Part shown: one piece after another, positions 55,101-64,000 of the stretch
Layout: each line of letters begins with the position of its first letter
Numbering within the stretch: the first letter of the stretch is position 1
Source: Sipunculus nudus
Taxonomy: Eukaryota > Annelida > Sipuncula > Golfingiida > Sipunculidae
Direction: 5' to 3'
Length of the DNA: 64,000 nucleotides
Assembly: GCA_026874595.1 (NCBI GenBank)
Contig: CM049308.1
Coordinates: 17,542,001-17,606,000, forward strand
Made by a program: the position numbers and the translations under genes
Notes under the pieces: model-generated
What the model was told of the DNA's origin: nothing
Databases searched by the model: none
What the model saw: the letters and a program-made list of their open reading frames with translations, nothing else

Positions 55101-58100
55101 TTTGAATGCCATGCCCACTGATTTTCAACTTCATTGACAATTTGACAGCTGTTTGAATTGTGCGCCTAAAAGAGATGTAGAAAACGACTGGTACCATGCA
55201 GCCAATCACAGACGCCAGCTCAGGGGGAAATCCATTCAGCCCAGGGTGACGTCAGCTTCCGCAACTAGTAAATGTATACAGGCCAAAAGACGGTGTCGCA
55301 GCTGGAATAAACGTTCTGGAATTCGCGGTTAGTGTGGGGAACTTTTATATTTGGAAGTTTTATCTTGTAAATAAAGATGTTTTCAACAAAAAGGCGCGTG
55401 ATCATACTTGTGAAGCGGATAATTCTCCGGAATTCGGACTTGTGAAAAAAAGGTGTCTTGCCCGCGTGGCGGTGGAGTTCATTACCTTGTTCTTTTATAA
55501 TGGGTATATCGCCCATACTCAATGTGTTTTCGGTTTCTAGGCCATTGTAGTGCTGATCAACGAGTGCCTGTGGGCGATGCCTGAGAACCCCTTGAAGCGG
55601 GATCCTATGAATCCCGTGGCGCCGGAACGACCGGAGGCTGGAAAATAAAGAAGCTGCGGTCAGCCAGGAGCAGGATCGAGCCGAGAAGCCACAGGAACCG
55701 GGCCACAGGCAGCACATCAGCTGGAGTCTGAAACAAAGATGTGGACGGCCGGCCAGGGATCACAGAACAGCCCGCCGGAGCAGCTTGAATCACAGGAAGC
55801 GAGGGCGGCTGAAATAAAGTGGAAGCAGGAGGGCTGGAAGTACCTACCTCAGCTCTATGAAGCCCCGAGGAATCCAACGTGACAGCAACAGCCAGCTCAG
55901 TAGACAAGGAAGGAAGCCGGCGGGGCCGACAGGGAGGGCAGAGGTCTATGGTGAGAGAACCAGGGTGGTGAGGCAACCGGACGAATGGACGCGGGTCTAG
56001 ACGAATCGTCTAGAGCCGACATCGGTGAAGAGCAAAAACTTGAGAGTTTACTCAAATTGGAATAAGCGGACTGGGGACCTAATGTGAAGCCGAGTGAACA
56101 GGGGAGGACATCGGCTTACGGGAAATGATAGTAAAGATATTTAGCGGTAGAACTACCGGGGAAGTAACTTCACAGGGTGGAATGGATGGGGAACATAACA
56201 CGGACGTGTCGCGTCCACCGATGGTAGGATCCCCACCCCCCCCCCCACCCCTCCGTGTGGGAACAACGGGACTAGATAAAGTCCCCGTGTACGGGGAACC
56301 CCTACAACCGGGGAATGGGACCATGCATGGAACATGGCCCCTTTGTCAGACGATCATGTCTGACAATAGTAGCAGGGATCTGCAGGGCCCCGGCAAATGT
56401 CATTGTGGGAACGGCAGGTGAAACAAGTGGGGTTAGAATTCCAAGTGGGGATTAATTAACCACAAGTAGCACAATAAGAGGGGTCTCCATGGTGGGAAGG
56501 GAAAAAGAATCACTACTTACAATTCAGTTGGCAAACCCGACTGTACAAACCAAAACAGTGGATGAATCGCGCAGAGCGTGATTACATGCCATTATGGCGG
56601 ACGCCATTGAAAAAAGTGATTACAGGAAACGGAAGTGTGACCTAGATACACGGGAAAGAAGGCGGGTTTGGGCGATAATAGGCCCAATAAGGGTAAATTT
56701 TTGGTCGGCTTACTCTGGTGTATAAACTTTAACAGAGAAAATTCTCATTAATACAGAAACAGCTCACAACTATGTTTATGTAATAAAACAATTTTTTTAA
56801 GAGTGTAACAAGCACCCCAAATGTGCATGATATGCCAACCATGTCTTATGACCTCTGACCTCATTAAATATGCTTGAGTTTTGCCAAGAATTTAAATCCC
56901 AAGATTTATAGTATTGGTTAACATATATAATGAATTTGATCAAAATCCAACATATTCCTGGTAAGTAATCACAGTGACACCACAAAGTAGCCTCATGACC
57001 TCTGACCTCATTTTATATGCATAGAATTTGCCAATTAACTAACTCAGGTGAGATAATCTATTGGTGAGTAGTTAGGGTGAGTTTCATAAAAATCCATCAA
57101 AGGCAAGCCCTGTAAGTTACTGCGGCAATACTGAATGTTAACAGACGGATGCAAGGTGACACCTCAAAAGTAGCCAGGTGACCTCTTACCTCATTATATA
57201 TGCGTGAATTTTGCTGATAATTTAATTCAGGTGAGAAATTGTATTAATTAATATTTACAATGAGTTTCAGGAATATCCATCAGTTTGCTGGTAAGTAATC
57301 ACAAGGTCTGGTGACCTCTTACCTCAATAGATATGGATGGACTTCGCCAGGAATTGAACTTACCGTAGGTGAGATACATATTGTTTAATACTTCTGTTGA
57401 GTTTCATGGAATTCCAGTCATGGGGTGTTTTATGAAAATGCATCTTATCCCTGGTTAGTTATCATGGTAACACTTAAAGTTAACAAACTGATGATTGGAC
57501 TGTGGGTATACCATAATATGTCCTGTCCCAGAAAGGTGAATAAAAATGATTTTCAAATTAATATTAACTCCTTCAGGGAGAATTAATTTTTAAAGCAATC
57601 ACTAGATGGCACTGGTGATAAAATAAGGTACATTTTACTGTAACTGTTTATGATAAAAAAAAAACTCCTATGTAGGAGACAAAACTTGCAATCCAATAAC
57701 ACACGCAATATACGGTAGATCAGGTTTAGCTCTGCTTTACACAGTAAAATCTCTTCTTGCTATTTATTACAAAAGGCATATTTGAAAACAAAATGTTAGT
57801 AGAAAATAGGGCTCCTTCAAATCAGTACCTGATAAAAGAAAAGGAAAATTCTTTTTACACAGATACAGTGTTTGGTATGAAATTGGCAGACAGGAGTTCT
57901 TTACTATATATGCAAATATTTTTATATAAATTAATCATGTGTGTTGTGTTTCTCTGTCTGTTCGTCTGTCTCTGTGTCTGTCAGTGGGTGTGTCTTTGTA
58001 GATCTGAAAACTGTGCCTTTGTGTGTATGTGTGTGCAAACAAACTTACCTAGCTGCTGAGATCTGGGAAAACAGTGCTGATTTTAGCTTGTGGGCAACTG

Positions 58101-61100
58101 CATGGGCAACATCTGACAGCATGGGTTGTGTGCTTCCCTGAAAATTGCAGGTCCAAAAATAATAACAGTATCTAAACTTTCTACTTAAATTGTTTTACAA
58201 AATAAAATAAATATCAATAAGATATACTAGATAACTGGCAAATAGAAATGTGAACATCTGAGGTCTGCATTTTTGAACTTGTTATGTATGAAAAACAGAA
58301 ACTATACAAGAAATTTAACAATTAGAATATTTATATATGTTTTTATCAAATTCCATAACACACTGTTATCACTTTTCTCATGAGTATGACACATTATTGT
58401 TCAGATTACTGGTTATGACTGCTAAATTATTCTAAACTTATTCTTAGCATACAAATCCACAATCTTAATTATCATATTTCAGTTTAAGTATACGGATGCA
58501 TTATATCATTCCCATTTGACAGACACAGAAAGACACATGCCACAGACCTACTGTAAAAGATACAAAAGATACAAAATGCGTAAGTATTTATTACTAGAAT
58601 GACACTCAGCAGAGCGCACCCTTCTGCCAAGATAAAATAACCCTAAAGGATCCATTCCTTTATCTGCAAACAACATTTAAAGGGATCTTCACTAGTCCAT
58701 ATCTTAACCCTTATTTTGCTTCATGGAGATTGGTTTGATAGATTTTGCAATGTCCTGCACAGTAACAATTTAACAAACCAATAAATATGCAAAATTATCA
58801 AATATAAATATTCACAGCCTACCTCTACAGCACAGTAGACCCCCACATAGGGACCTGAGCCAGCCGTCACATACTGCTGCATGGCTGGCGGTGTAGCACG
58901 GATAGAAGCGCTGTATCCGCCAATCATGGAGGCTGTCTGCATCTGGTCAAACGGATTGGGTGTCCTCATACCTGATGAACAATTGCAAAGAACACTAGAC
59001 TGTAGTAATTTTGCATTACAAAAATGACTTACTTGGGCAGACAATATTTTTCCATTCTCTGTATGTGTATGTATACTGTGGTTGCCTTTTTGTTCACGAG
59101 GGTTTTAATTTTGCGATATTCGCGAATGGGATAAAACCCTCGGGAATAATTGGCCAAATAAGTATGTCCTTCTTATTTAGTGTAGCCAATACTTGTATGG
59201 GAATAGGTTAGAACAGTGAGACATTAAACTACCTGTGCTGTGTGGATAGGCCCATTGTTATATGACAGCATATCACAAACTTGTTCTCATTTTATAATAC
59301 GCACAGGTATGGCTTTACCAAAGATTGGTATAGGTTCTGGCGAGATTTAAAAAAAAAAAAAAACCTTGCAAAACATTAAAAATTGAGAAATTGCAAAATT
59401 TCAGTCTTGTGAATATGAAGTCAACCAAAGTATATATCAGTCTCCAGTGTGGGATTTTCATAACCAAGTCATAATGTAAGCTGTTTTAAAAGCATTTTTT
59501 TTTATTTAAAATATTGTTTTACAGTATATCCATGAAGGTTTTTGTACATAGTTGGGCAGGCACACAACAATTCAACCAGTAATTTAAGCTATGTATGTAG
59601 CACAGTAACTTGATAATAACTACAGACTTACACTACAGTTTGGACAATCAGGCGTACTTTTATGTCAAATTTGAGAGTATTAACAGCAGTGATTATAAAA
59701 TGGGCAGAACTTAAATGTTGCTCTTAAGTTTTCAAACAAAACTGCTGTGACCTGTAACTCAAATAAAGCAAAACAGCTTAGTCCTGCCTGTATGCTGAAT
59801 CAGTGGTTTCTAGTTCAAATGATTTACTATATTTAATTAGCCAGAGAGATAGACAAGGACACAGCTACTGGTCAGCATAACTTCAGGTGATAAAGCTTAC
59901 CACAGCTGATGAAATCAGAGATGTTGTCTTGACCCTGAAGGTTCCATTTCTTGTATGCTAGTGGTGGTGGCTGCATCACTTCTGCCCCACTTGCTGCAGC
60001 TAAGAAAAATGTTTCTATATAAGCCCCTTCACCTTGTAAATTCCAGTACATAACTTGAGGGTTCCATTAGAATCATAGCATATCATAGTAAATACTCTTT
60101 GAAAGATTAGATAACAAAAATTTAAAAGCCTGGAAGATTTAATAAATGTTATACTGTTAAGAATATCCATCCAAATGTTTAATAAATGTTATACTGTTAA
60201 GAATATCCATCCAGATGTTTTGTCACATAAGGAAAAACACAAATATAAATTAGAAATATATATGTTATAATCATGTCCTCTTAAAGGTAAAATTAAAAAC
60301 AAAAAGTTCAAATAATACATCAGCCATTCTCCATCTGAGAAACAAGATAAAAGATTGCAAAAACTAATTTAAAGTTCTTGTCCCCTTTTCATCTTCTAAG
60401 ACTTAGAGTCAAAAGAACAAGAATGTGTAAATGATCTGCAGTCACAAATGTCATTGATGATCTTTATACAGCTTAACCTTTAAGATACTAACCACATCAT
60501 AGGATGGTTATTACCTCTTGCCACTTGGTTCCTGCAGGCTTTGAGAGTTTGGTACAAGCTGAATCCATCGATCACCACAAGGTGTTTCTTGTATAAAATG
60601 TTCAGTTCCTCATGCTGTAACACAAACATGGTACATTGGTTAATGCTGCTTTAATAGAACTGGAGCAAAGGGGTCGATGCCATTGTAACACATCTGAAAG
60701 CACAAGTGGTATTGATGATAATGTAATACAAATGAAGATTTTCACTAGGTGACATCACATTGACCATTTTGTTAATGCTGGTCATACATAAATGCCAGAT
60801 CAATATTTGTATCACTTCCATTCAATTTGTTGACTGTGATTGGACATGTTCTGGTGACCATGACAATTCTGTTTCAATTATTAAACCCCTTACCTATTTT
60901 TATTTGGAATTTCTAAAAAAATCTCTACAAATTTTTATCAAATTTTTGGGAAAAGTGTGCAGAATACCAAGCAATGACTGATTACTGGGGCGAATCAGTT
61001 AAATTTTGGGGTGGACCTGAATACAAAACCAGATTTTGTTGTAGCGCCGGATCAGCCCTCTGACATTATGGCCAGATCACTGGCTTGCCAGAGTGCCTGG

Positions 61101-64000
61101 ACTTCTAACTCTGAGGATCGCATTATGAGGCCCCATGAGGATGCAAATATTTTCGTCATTTTTGACAACGCCTCATTGCTTATAAGTATTGTGTCACTTC
61201 AAATAAACCCAATAGACCTTTTAATAAGTTTCTTATCTCTCCAACGACACCTACCATGTGTGTGAAATATTCCGTTATAACCAAATATATTCGTATATTG
61301 TTCTGCATGTATGGGAGATTTTTGCCTGTGGTCTGCCTGCCGACTGTATGTGGAGATATAAAAGCGTGGCGCGGACTTGCAGGGCGGTTCTTAATTTGGC
61401 TTGTGTCAAGACTCAGTAGAGGGTCCTGAGTCATGTTTGTCATGGCTAATTTTGTTGGTGGTATGTGCTCTCTGAGTATTCTATAGTTTATATGTTTGGT
61501 TATTTCTAGGAGACCGTCACACACCTTCTCTGCATCAGCTGAGTGTCTGGGAGGTTCGTACGTTCTACATTTTACTTGTTGTACCGGCTCCTCACTGAAT
61601 ATCTGAGACAGCAGCAAGGTCCCATTCTACAACCCAAGAATGAATAAAACATTAACATTTATTAAATATAAATAACTGATATGAATTACCTTGAGTGAAA
61701 AGTAGCAAAATCATCAATATTTTAATGACCTCATTAGATAACAGATATCGGTATATATATTATGGTTAATATTCATTTGAGTTTCATCAAAATCCATCAT
61801 ATTCCTGGTAAGTTATCTCAGCAACACCACAAAGTAGCCTCATGACCTTTGACCTCATTAAATATGTGTGGATTTTATCTATGATCCTATTGGTTAGAAA
61901 TTTTGGTGAGTTTTAAGAAATTCCATCAAATATAATATATTAACACTGATAAAATATTATCAAATGTTATTTGTTACCTTCAGAGAAAAGTAGCAAAATC
62001 ACTGATATTTCAATGACAAACATTTATTTACATTAACATAATTGGAATAAGTAATAGACAAAGCATTTATGGGGCATAAATACATATGCAGACCAAATAT
62101 TAGTATCATTCCAATAATAAACAATGCTAAAGAGCTTATCACTGTTTATAATACAAACACTCCTGTTAAAAGAATATTATGGTCAATAATGTCGAGTGTC
62201 TTTAATGGGTTAAAATACTGTTGAACACACATGACTTGGTATATATGAGGAATTTAACAAAGGTAACATCAATAAACAAACACTATTTACAACAGCTATG
62301 CTAATGAAGATCTAACCAACCTCAGTATACATCCTGACATATCCTGTGGAAAACCCAACTATCAGGCATGTCCAGTCAGGTCCACCATGGCTGCTCCTGA
62401 AACATTATATAACCAACAGTTCACCATATGATCATTATGGGCAAATAATTAAGAGTTAATCAAAGATGTCAAAGAAAACAATATGCACAGTGGGACTGAT
62501 CAGAAAGCATATTTGATATAGCTATCAATGATTTATTTTATGAATCAGCTTGCATTGATTAAGATTCTGATAAATCTATCATGTATCTGATAAAATCACC
62601 ACTATTCCATGGTAACTGACCTAACCATGAACTTTACGTGACCTTAATAGCATATTCATTTATTGAATAATCATTAGCATAACTGTTCCATGCAGCCAAT
62701 CAGATTAACAATATTAATGTAAACTGTCAGTCTTAATTTATAAATTTTTACATATGATGATCAAATTAATATGATTTTCATTAATTTAAGGTATCCTGAT
62801 GATATTTATGAAAATGTCAAATTTCTATATATCCACTGCTTACCTCTTTTGAGATGCCAGAGGAAGGCAAACCAAACTTGTGATCTCTTCACTGGATATC
62901 AAGGACAGTTTTAATGTATATACAGTTTACTCTGAACAGTAGTAATATGATACCTAGCTAACAAATGATACATAAACATGAAATAATTGGCTGTTTTCAA
63001 AATAACAAGCTACTTATTCTTCGCTTAAAACAATGGTATGACATCTAATGAATCTTTGCTGATGATCCATTTAAAAAAAAACACAAGGTTAGTTGACTGT
63101 TACCTTTGTTTTAATATACATTTTCAAGCATATTTAAATAATAACTTATTACATTGTTTCCAAAAATCTAGGTTTCAACAATAAAACATAAAATAGGATT
63201 AACAAAAGCTTCCTGTTCCATAAAAAAAAACCCTAGATCCACAAAGCTAAATATGACTTATTGTGACACTGATCTTTCAAACAGTTTTAGGATCAGTTCC
63301 CTAATTTTTCATTACCCTTCAAAAACAGCTAAGACAAACATGGGTGGCAGAAACAAATGCCTGGTAATACAATGTATCAGTATATGAAATAGACTCACTC
63401 TTTTTCCTCAGCAAGACTGGCCTGATACACGATAGAGAACCAGGCCTGTTCTTCACTGTCCTGGGGATCCCACTTCTCTGTAAATATGTAGCATAAGTAG
63501 TTTTTTTAATTGTCAACAGAACATAAGGTTTGACTTAAATATGAACTTGTTCATAACTATAAAATGGCTGAAATTTTGCCACATTTTATATTTCTCTGTT
63601 TAGCAAAGTTTACAATGAATGTACAATAATCTGGCTACCGGTAAATAATGTAACTTACTCTATATCTCAGGGGCTGAACAAAAGAGAAGTGACCCTGAAA
63701 CAACTCACGGGCCAGAACATTACACTAAAACTACAGAATAAATAGAAATATCATTCCTGTTAAATCATGAATAAGGGAAATTTTGTTTGGTATAAAATTG
63801 TCAAATTAAATAAAAGATAAAAGATTAAGTGCAAATATTTCACCTTATTTTACAGTCCTACTTGATGCCTGGAGACCATTGGGGTAAAGTTAGCAAGGCC
63901 TTACTCTATAAAGTGGCTGCACAAGATTCTAAGCTTTATAAACTCACGTGCTAGTAGGACAAGGCGGTCTTTGTGAGCGAGAGCCATGAACTCTGTAGTT
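25193..64000 (-). CDS. RAB3GAP2: Rab3 GTPase-activating protein non-catalytic subunit (32 exons, 5' end outside window)
   Basis: RAB3GAP2 pairs with RAB3GAP1. The complex stimulates GTP hydrolysis on Rab3 in regulated exocytosis and acts as exchange factor for Rab18 at the ER. I placed 32 exons, from 63948-64000 (continuing beyond the window) down to 25193-25336; all have AG/GT borders and phases that join into 1320 codons plus TAA. The family is recognised from several stretches, including [76 protein letters not shown] and RRHHVCELY. Human RAB3GAP2 is about 1393 residues, so only the N-terminal ~75-85 residues are missing. No frameshift or internal stop is seen. One intron (48413-58048) holds a DIRS retrotransposon. 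Confidence 0.95.
30879..31035. mobile_element. Short CAGTAA-ended MITE-like element
   Basis: It opens TA|CAGTAAAGCC and closes GTGTTACTG, with TGACCATCC/TGACCACTT-like internal repeats of the pogo-MITE style. The 3' flank lacks a clean TA. It lies in a RAB3GAP2 intron. Confidence 0.42.
32697..33149. mobile_element. Family F small TIR element, copy 2
   Basis: It begins GTTGGCTTTTTGTTTGCAGGG and ends GGTAATATGAAGCCAAGC, an inverted match to the start. It shares interior order with copy 1 (1182-1606). It ends just 19 bases before the RAB3GAP2 exon 33169-33388. Confidence 0.58.
33940..34740. repeat. Degenerate ~35-40-bp minisatellite in a RAB3GAP2 intron
   Basis: The phrase GTCTAATCAAATAACAGTGC, followed by TAACATAGCAT or CCACATTGTCT, recurs more than 15 times with substitutions. 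Confidence 0.75.
34741..36147. other. RAB3GAP2 intron sequence without recognised features
   Basis: AT-rich; I see no exon, long frame or defined repeat between the minisatellite and the foldback element. Confidence 0.45.
36148..36597. mobile_element. Foldback (long-TIR) element in a RAB3GAP2 intron
   Basis: The left arm at about 36148-36215 (ATAAATTTTTGGTCAGACTA, then ACCAAAAAGGAC) is the near reverse complement of the right arm at about 36515-36597 (TTGGTCC...TTGGTTATTAGTCTGAC, CATAAATTTTT). The ~450-bp element has ~65-bp arms and no coding potential. Confidence 0.6.
37013..37125. repeat. 54-bp short tandem duplication
   Basis: AGCATCACCTATAGTACATT is repeated about 2.2 times with the following ATAAAGTATAGCACTGA, directly upstream (minus strand) of the RAB3GAP2 exon 36902-36998. 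Confidence 0.65.
39500..40640. repeat. ~180-bp tandem array in a RAB3GAP2 intron
   Basis: The landmark GGTCATTATCTGCCCACACA, followed by CCAAAAATCAGGCCAGTATC, occurs at about 39608, 39789, 39967, 40125, 40305 and 40486. Each unit also has AAAAGTAGGTCAACYGGGAC and TCATGAAATTTTCTA. The array begins after a GC-rich leader (GAATGCCCCCGCCTGAGG, 39486) and ends in GACGGAAGGACGGAATGACA. Confidence 0.8.
43375..43508. repeat. Dispersed repeat E, copy 1
   Basis: It contains GAGGATGCAA, TGACAATGCCTCAC, CACTTCAAATAAACC and CACCTACCATGTG, in the same order as 61133-61280. Confidence 0.6.
44010..44108. mobile_element. Tiny CAGTG/CACTG-ended element with G-tract
   Basis: It begins CAGTGGACACTG and ends CACTGGATTCACTG, with an 18-base G run (44066-44083) in the middle. 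Only the left flank has TA. The match to the pogo-MITE style is weak. Confidence 0.38.
44400..45485 (-). mobile_element. Family A element, inverted copy
   Basis: Read on the minus strand it has the A head (CAGGTCACATGTGAACTG), units spaced 278 bases (GTGGCGCCACC-type cores near 44548, 44826 and 45104) and the A tail ending at 44400 as TATTCTAG. It lies in a RAB3GAP2 intron, in the same sense as that gene. Confidence 0.75.
45544..45594. repeat. Hairpin made of clustered TCTAGA sites
   Basis: The left arm 45544-45566 and right arm 45572-45594 pair at about 21 of 23 positions around the 5-base loop GCTAT. Each arm contains two CTAGA units. Confidence 0.7.
45895..46435 (-). mobile_element. Family C element, inverted copy
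   Basis: It is the reverse complement of the blocks in 12260-12775. It begins (on +) GTAGGTGGCGCCACCAATAC and ends with ACGGCGGATGGCTGACGATG, then ATAAGCTCACAGGTTGGC. It lies in the same sense as RAB3GAP2. Confidence 0.65.
46606..48412 (-). other. RAB3GAP2: RAB3GAP2 exons: N-terminal region, second part
   Basis: Four exons: 48320-48412, 47758-47897, 47203-47333, 46606-46805. They carry the most conserved blocks of the family: [56 protein letters not shown] and NVPFHLALS. The linker after [11 protein letters not shown] is shorter than in vertebrates. Split codons (AG|T, AG|A, G|GT) fix all joins. Confidence 0.93.
48413..51187. other. RAB3GAP2 intron sequence before the DIRS insert
   Basis: AT-rich sequence with a G-tract (49747-49761) and the exon-like antisense segment at 50572-50642. 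Nothing else is recognised. Confidence 0.5.
50572..50642 (+). other. Exon-like segment antisense to RAB3GAP2
   Basis: TTGTTTCAG precedes a 71-base open segment that ends AATAG|GTATGA. In frame it reads [16 protein letters not shown] followed by PSTSLLN. The codon content looks coding and both splice sites are canonical, but no neighbouring exon of the same frame was found and I do not recognise the protein. It could be a stray exon of a retrocopy or captured gene, or chance. Confidence 0.25.
51233..51397 (+). repeat. DIRS inverted terminal repeat (element 3' side)
   Basis: It runs from TGTGAGCTTTTCCGTATTAA to TACTTTTTTCGATGGCG and pairs with 56603-56771 at roughly 90% by eye. It is preceded by a 45-bp extension (51188-51232) absent from the other terminal repeat but repeated in the internal complementary region. 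Confidence 0.85.
51436..51545. repeat. DIRS internal complementary region
   Basis: 51436-51494 is the reverse complement of the outer end at 51188-51246. 51497-51543 is the reverse complement of the other outer end, 56735-56786. The two outer edges of the element are thus written side by side, as in DIRS1, where this region serves as template for joining the ends of a circular intermediate. Confidence 0.8.
51690..52620 (-). pseudogene. DIRS tyrosine recombinase remnant
   Basis: Read on the minus strand, segments in shifted frames include [14 protein letters not shown] (followed by a stop), [14 protein letters not shown] and, after a frameshift, [16 protein letters not shown]. These match the end of the DIRS-type recombinase catalytic domain. 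The HxxR box reads PDIR, so its histidine is lost; the terminal tyrosine context (LYLKD) remains. Confidence 0.72.
53150..54110 (-). pseudogene. DIRS reverse transcriptase / RNase H remnant
   Basis: On the minus strand the reverse transcriptase active-site segment reads HLADWLVHA at about 53784-53800, where YLDDWL is expected, so one catalytic aspartate is an alanine. [12 protein letters not shown] and a FLGV-type block follow. Downstream, [15 protein letters not shown] and HINVLNF mark the RNase H domain (about 53170-53436). Frame changes separate the blocks. Confidence 0.75.
56603..56771 (-). repeat. DIRS inverted terminal repeat (element 5' side)
   Basis: It is the reverse complement of 51233-51397, including GTGACCTAGATACACGGGAA and GGGCGATAATAGGCCCAAT. 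Confidence 0.85.
56838..57440. repeat. Repeat D, about four ~150-bp units
   Basis: Each unit has AGCCTCATGACCTCTGACCT (or a decayed form), then CATTxxATATGC, a TTTGCCAA block and GAGTTTCATxAAAATCCATC. Another unit lies at 61720-61940. Confidence 0.7.
59080..59426. mobile_element. Family F small TIR element, copy 3
   Basis: It begins GGTTGCCTTTTTGTTCACGA and ends TTGTGAATATGAAGTCAACC, near inverted repeats. It contains GCGATATTCGCGAA near the left end. It lies in a RAB3GAP2 intron. Confidence 0.58.
60138..60217. repeat. 40-bp direct duplication
   Basis: Two head-to-tail copies of the 40 bases starting TTTAATAAATGTTATACTGT, differing at one position, so probably recent. Confidence 0.9.
61133..61280. 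repeat. Dispersed repeat E, copy 2
   Basis: It has the same ordered blocks as 43375-43508 (GAGGATGCAA, TTGACAACGCCTCA, CACTTCAAATAAACC, CACCTACCATGTG). Confidence 0.6.
61720..61940. repeat. Repeat D, single unit
   Basis: It contains GTTTCATCAAAATCCATCAT, TTCCTGGTAAGTTATC and AGCCTCATGACCTTTGACCT, followed by CATTAAATATGTGTG, matching 56930-57030. Confidence 0.65.

Larger units (their letters stand above)
51188..56786 (-). mobile_element. DIRS-like tyrosine-recombinase retrotransposon, degenerate
   Basis: A 5.6-kb insert, clearly more GC-rich than its surroundings, lies in the RAB3GAP2 intron 48413-58048. Inverted terminal repeats (51233-51397 and 56603-56771) and an internal complementary region (51436-51545) give the DIRS1 layout. 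Minus-strand remnants run in the DIRS order: a Pro/Ser-rich N-terminal region, reverse transcriptase, RNase H, tyrosine recombinase. Frames are broken by shifts and stops, so this copy cannot encode its own proteins. The element lies in the same sense as RAB3GAP2. Confidence 0.85.
58049..64000 (-). other. RAB3GAP2: RAB3GAP2 exons: N-terminal beta-propeller region, first part
   Basis: Nine exons in transcript order: 63948-64000 (partial), 63399-63477, 62844-62891, 62321-62396, 61525-61626, 60515-60614, 59901-59999, 58823-58971, 58049-58137. They encode the first half of the WD-like RAB3GAP2 N-terminal domain. Family segments are [61 protein letters not shown] and [10 protein letters not shown]. 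The 48-base exon at 62844-62891 is the shortest in the gene. Introns here are 0.4-1.5 kb. Confidence 0.92.

Noticed and set aside
52704-56421. GC-rich + strand frames inside the DIRS element
   Set aside because: They are antisense to the recognisable reverse transcriptase, RNase H and recombinase segments and arise from high GC content.

Overview
This is animal (metazoan) nuclear DNA: AT-rich, intron-dense, all exons bounded by GT...AG, and packed with dispersed and tandem repeats. The gene pair and the repeat style (short-headed elements with tandemly repeated cores, and a DIRS retrotransposon) suggest a lophotrochozoan, most likely a bivalve mollusc. Species cannot be fixed from the sequence alone.

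Two protein-coding genes account for all the coding sequence I can support, and they converge tail to tail. On the + strand, 895-22504 holds the last 12 coding exons (516 codons plus stop, stop at 22502-22504) of mitochondrial isoleucyl-tRNA synthetase, IARS2; its 5' part lies before base 1. On the - strand, 64000 down to 25193 holds 32 coding exons (1320 codons plus stop) of RAB3GAP2, the non-catalytic subunit of the Rab3 GTPase-activating complex; only the N-terminal ~75-85 residues lie beyond base 64000. Every exon phase joins in frame across both genes. About 2.7 kb separates the two stop codons and shows no gene. The same two genes sit tail to tail in human (1q41), so the pair looks like conserved bilaterian microsynteny. 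They do not share a pathway: one charges mitochondrial tRNA-Ile, the other regulates Rab3/Rab18 membrane traffic.

The introns carry the rest. In the IARS2 half: a tandem-repeat-core family A (280-bp unit; 1-705, 4330-4675, 19012-20940), family B (about 345-bp unit; 8162-10990 and 17872-21125, with A nested inside the latter), family C (12260-12775), a TA-flanked pogo/Tigger-like element (6108-7381), and a 50-bp minisatellite that amplifies the exon/intron junction of one IARS2 exon about 19 times (13171-14178). In the RAB3GAP2 half: an inverted A copy (44400-45485), an inverted C copy (45895-46435), a ~180-bp tandem array (39500-40640), a foldback element (36148-36597), three copies of a small TIR element across the window, and one large insert, a degenerate DIRS-type tyrosine-recombinase retrotransposon (51188-56786) with inverted terminal repeats and an internal complementary region.

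Three points merit most attention: the exon-junction minisatellite with its decoy splice donors; perfect nuclear-receptor DR1 motifs spread by at least four unrelated repeats; and the GGTGGCGCCACC-type palindrome shared by the cores of families A, B and C. Identifications rest on reading the sequence and on remembered family features; no database search was run.
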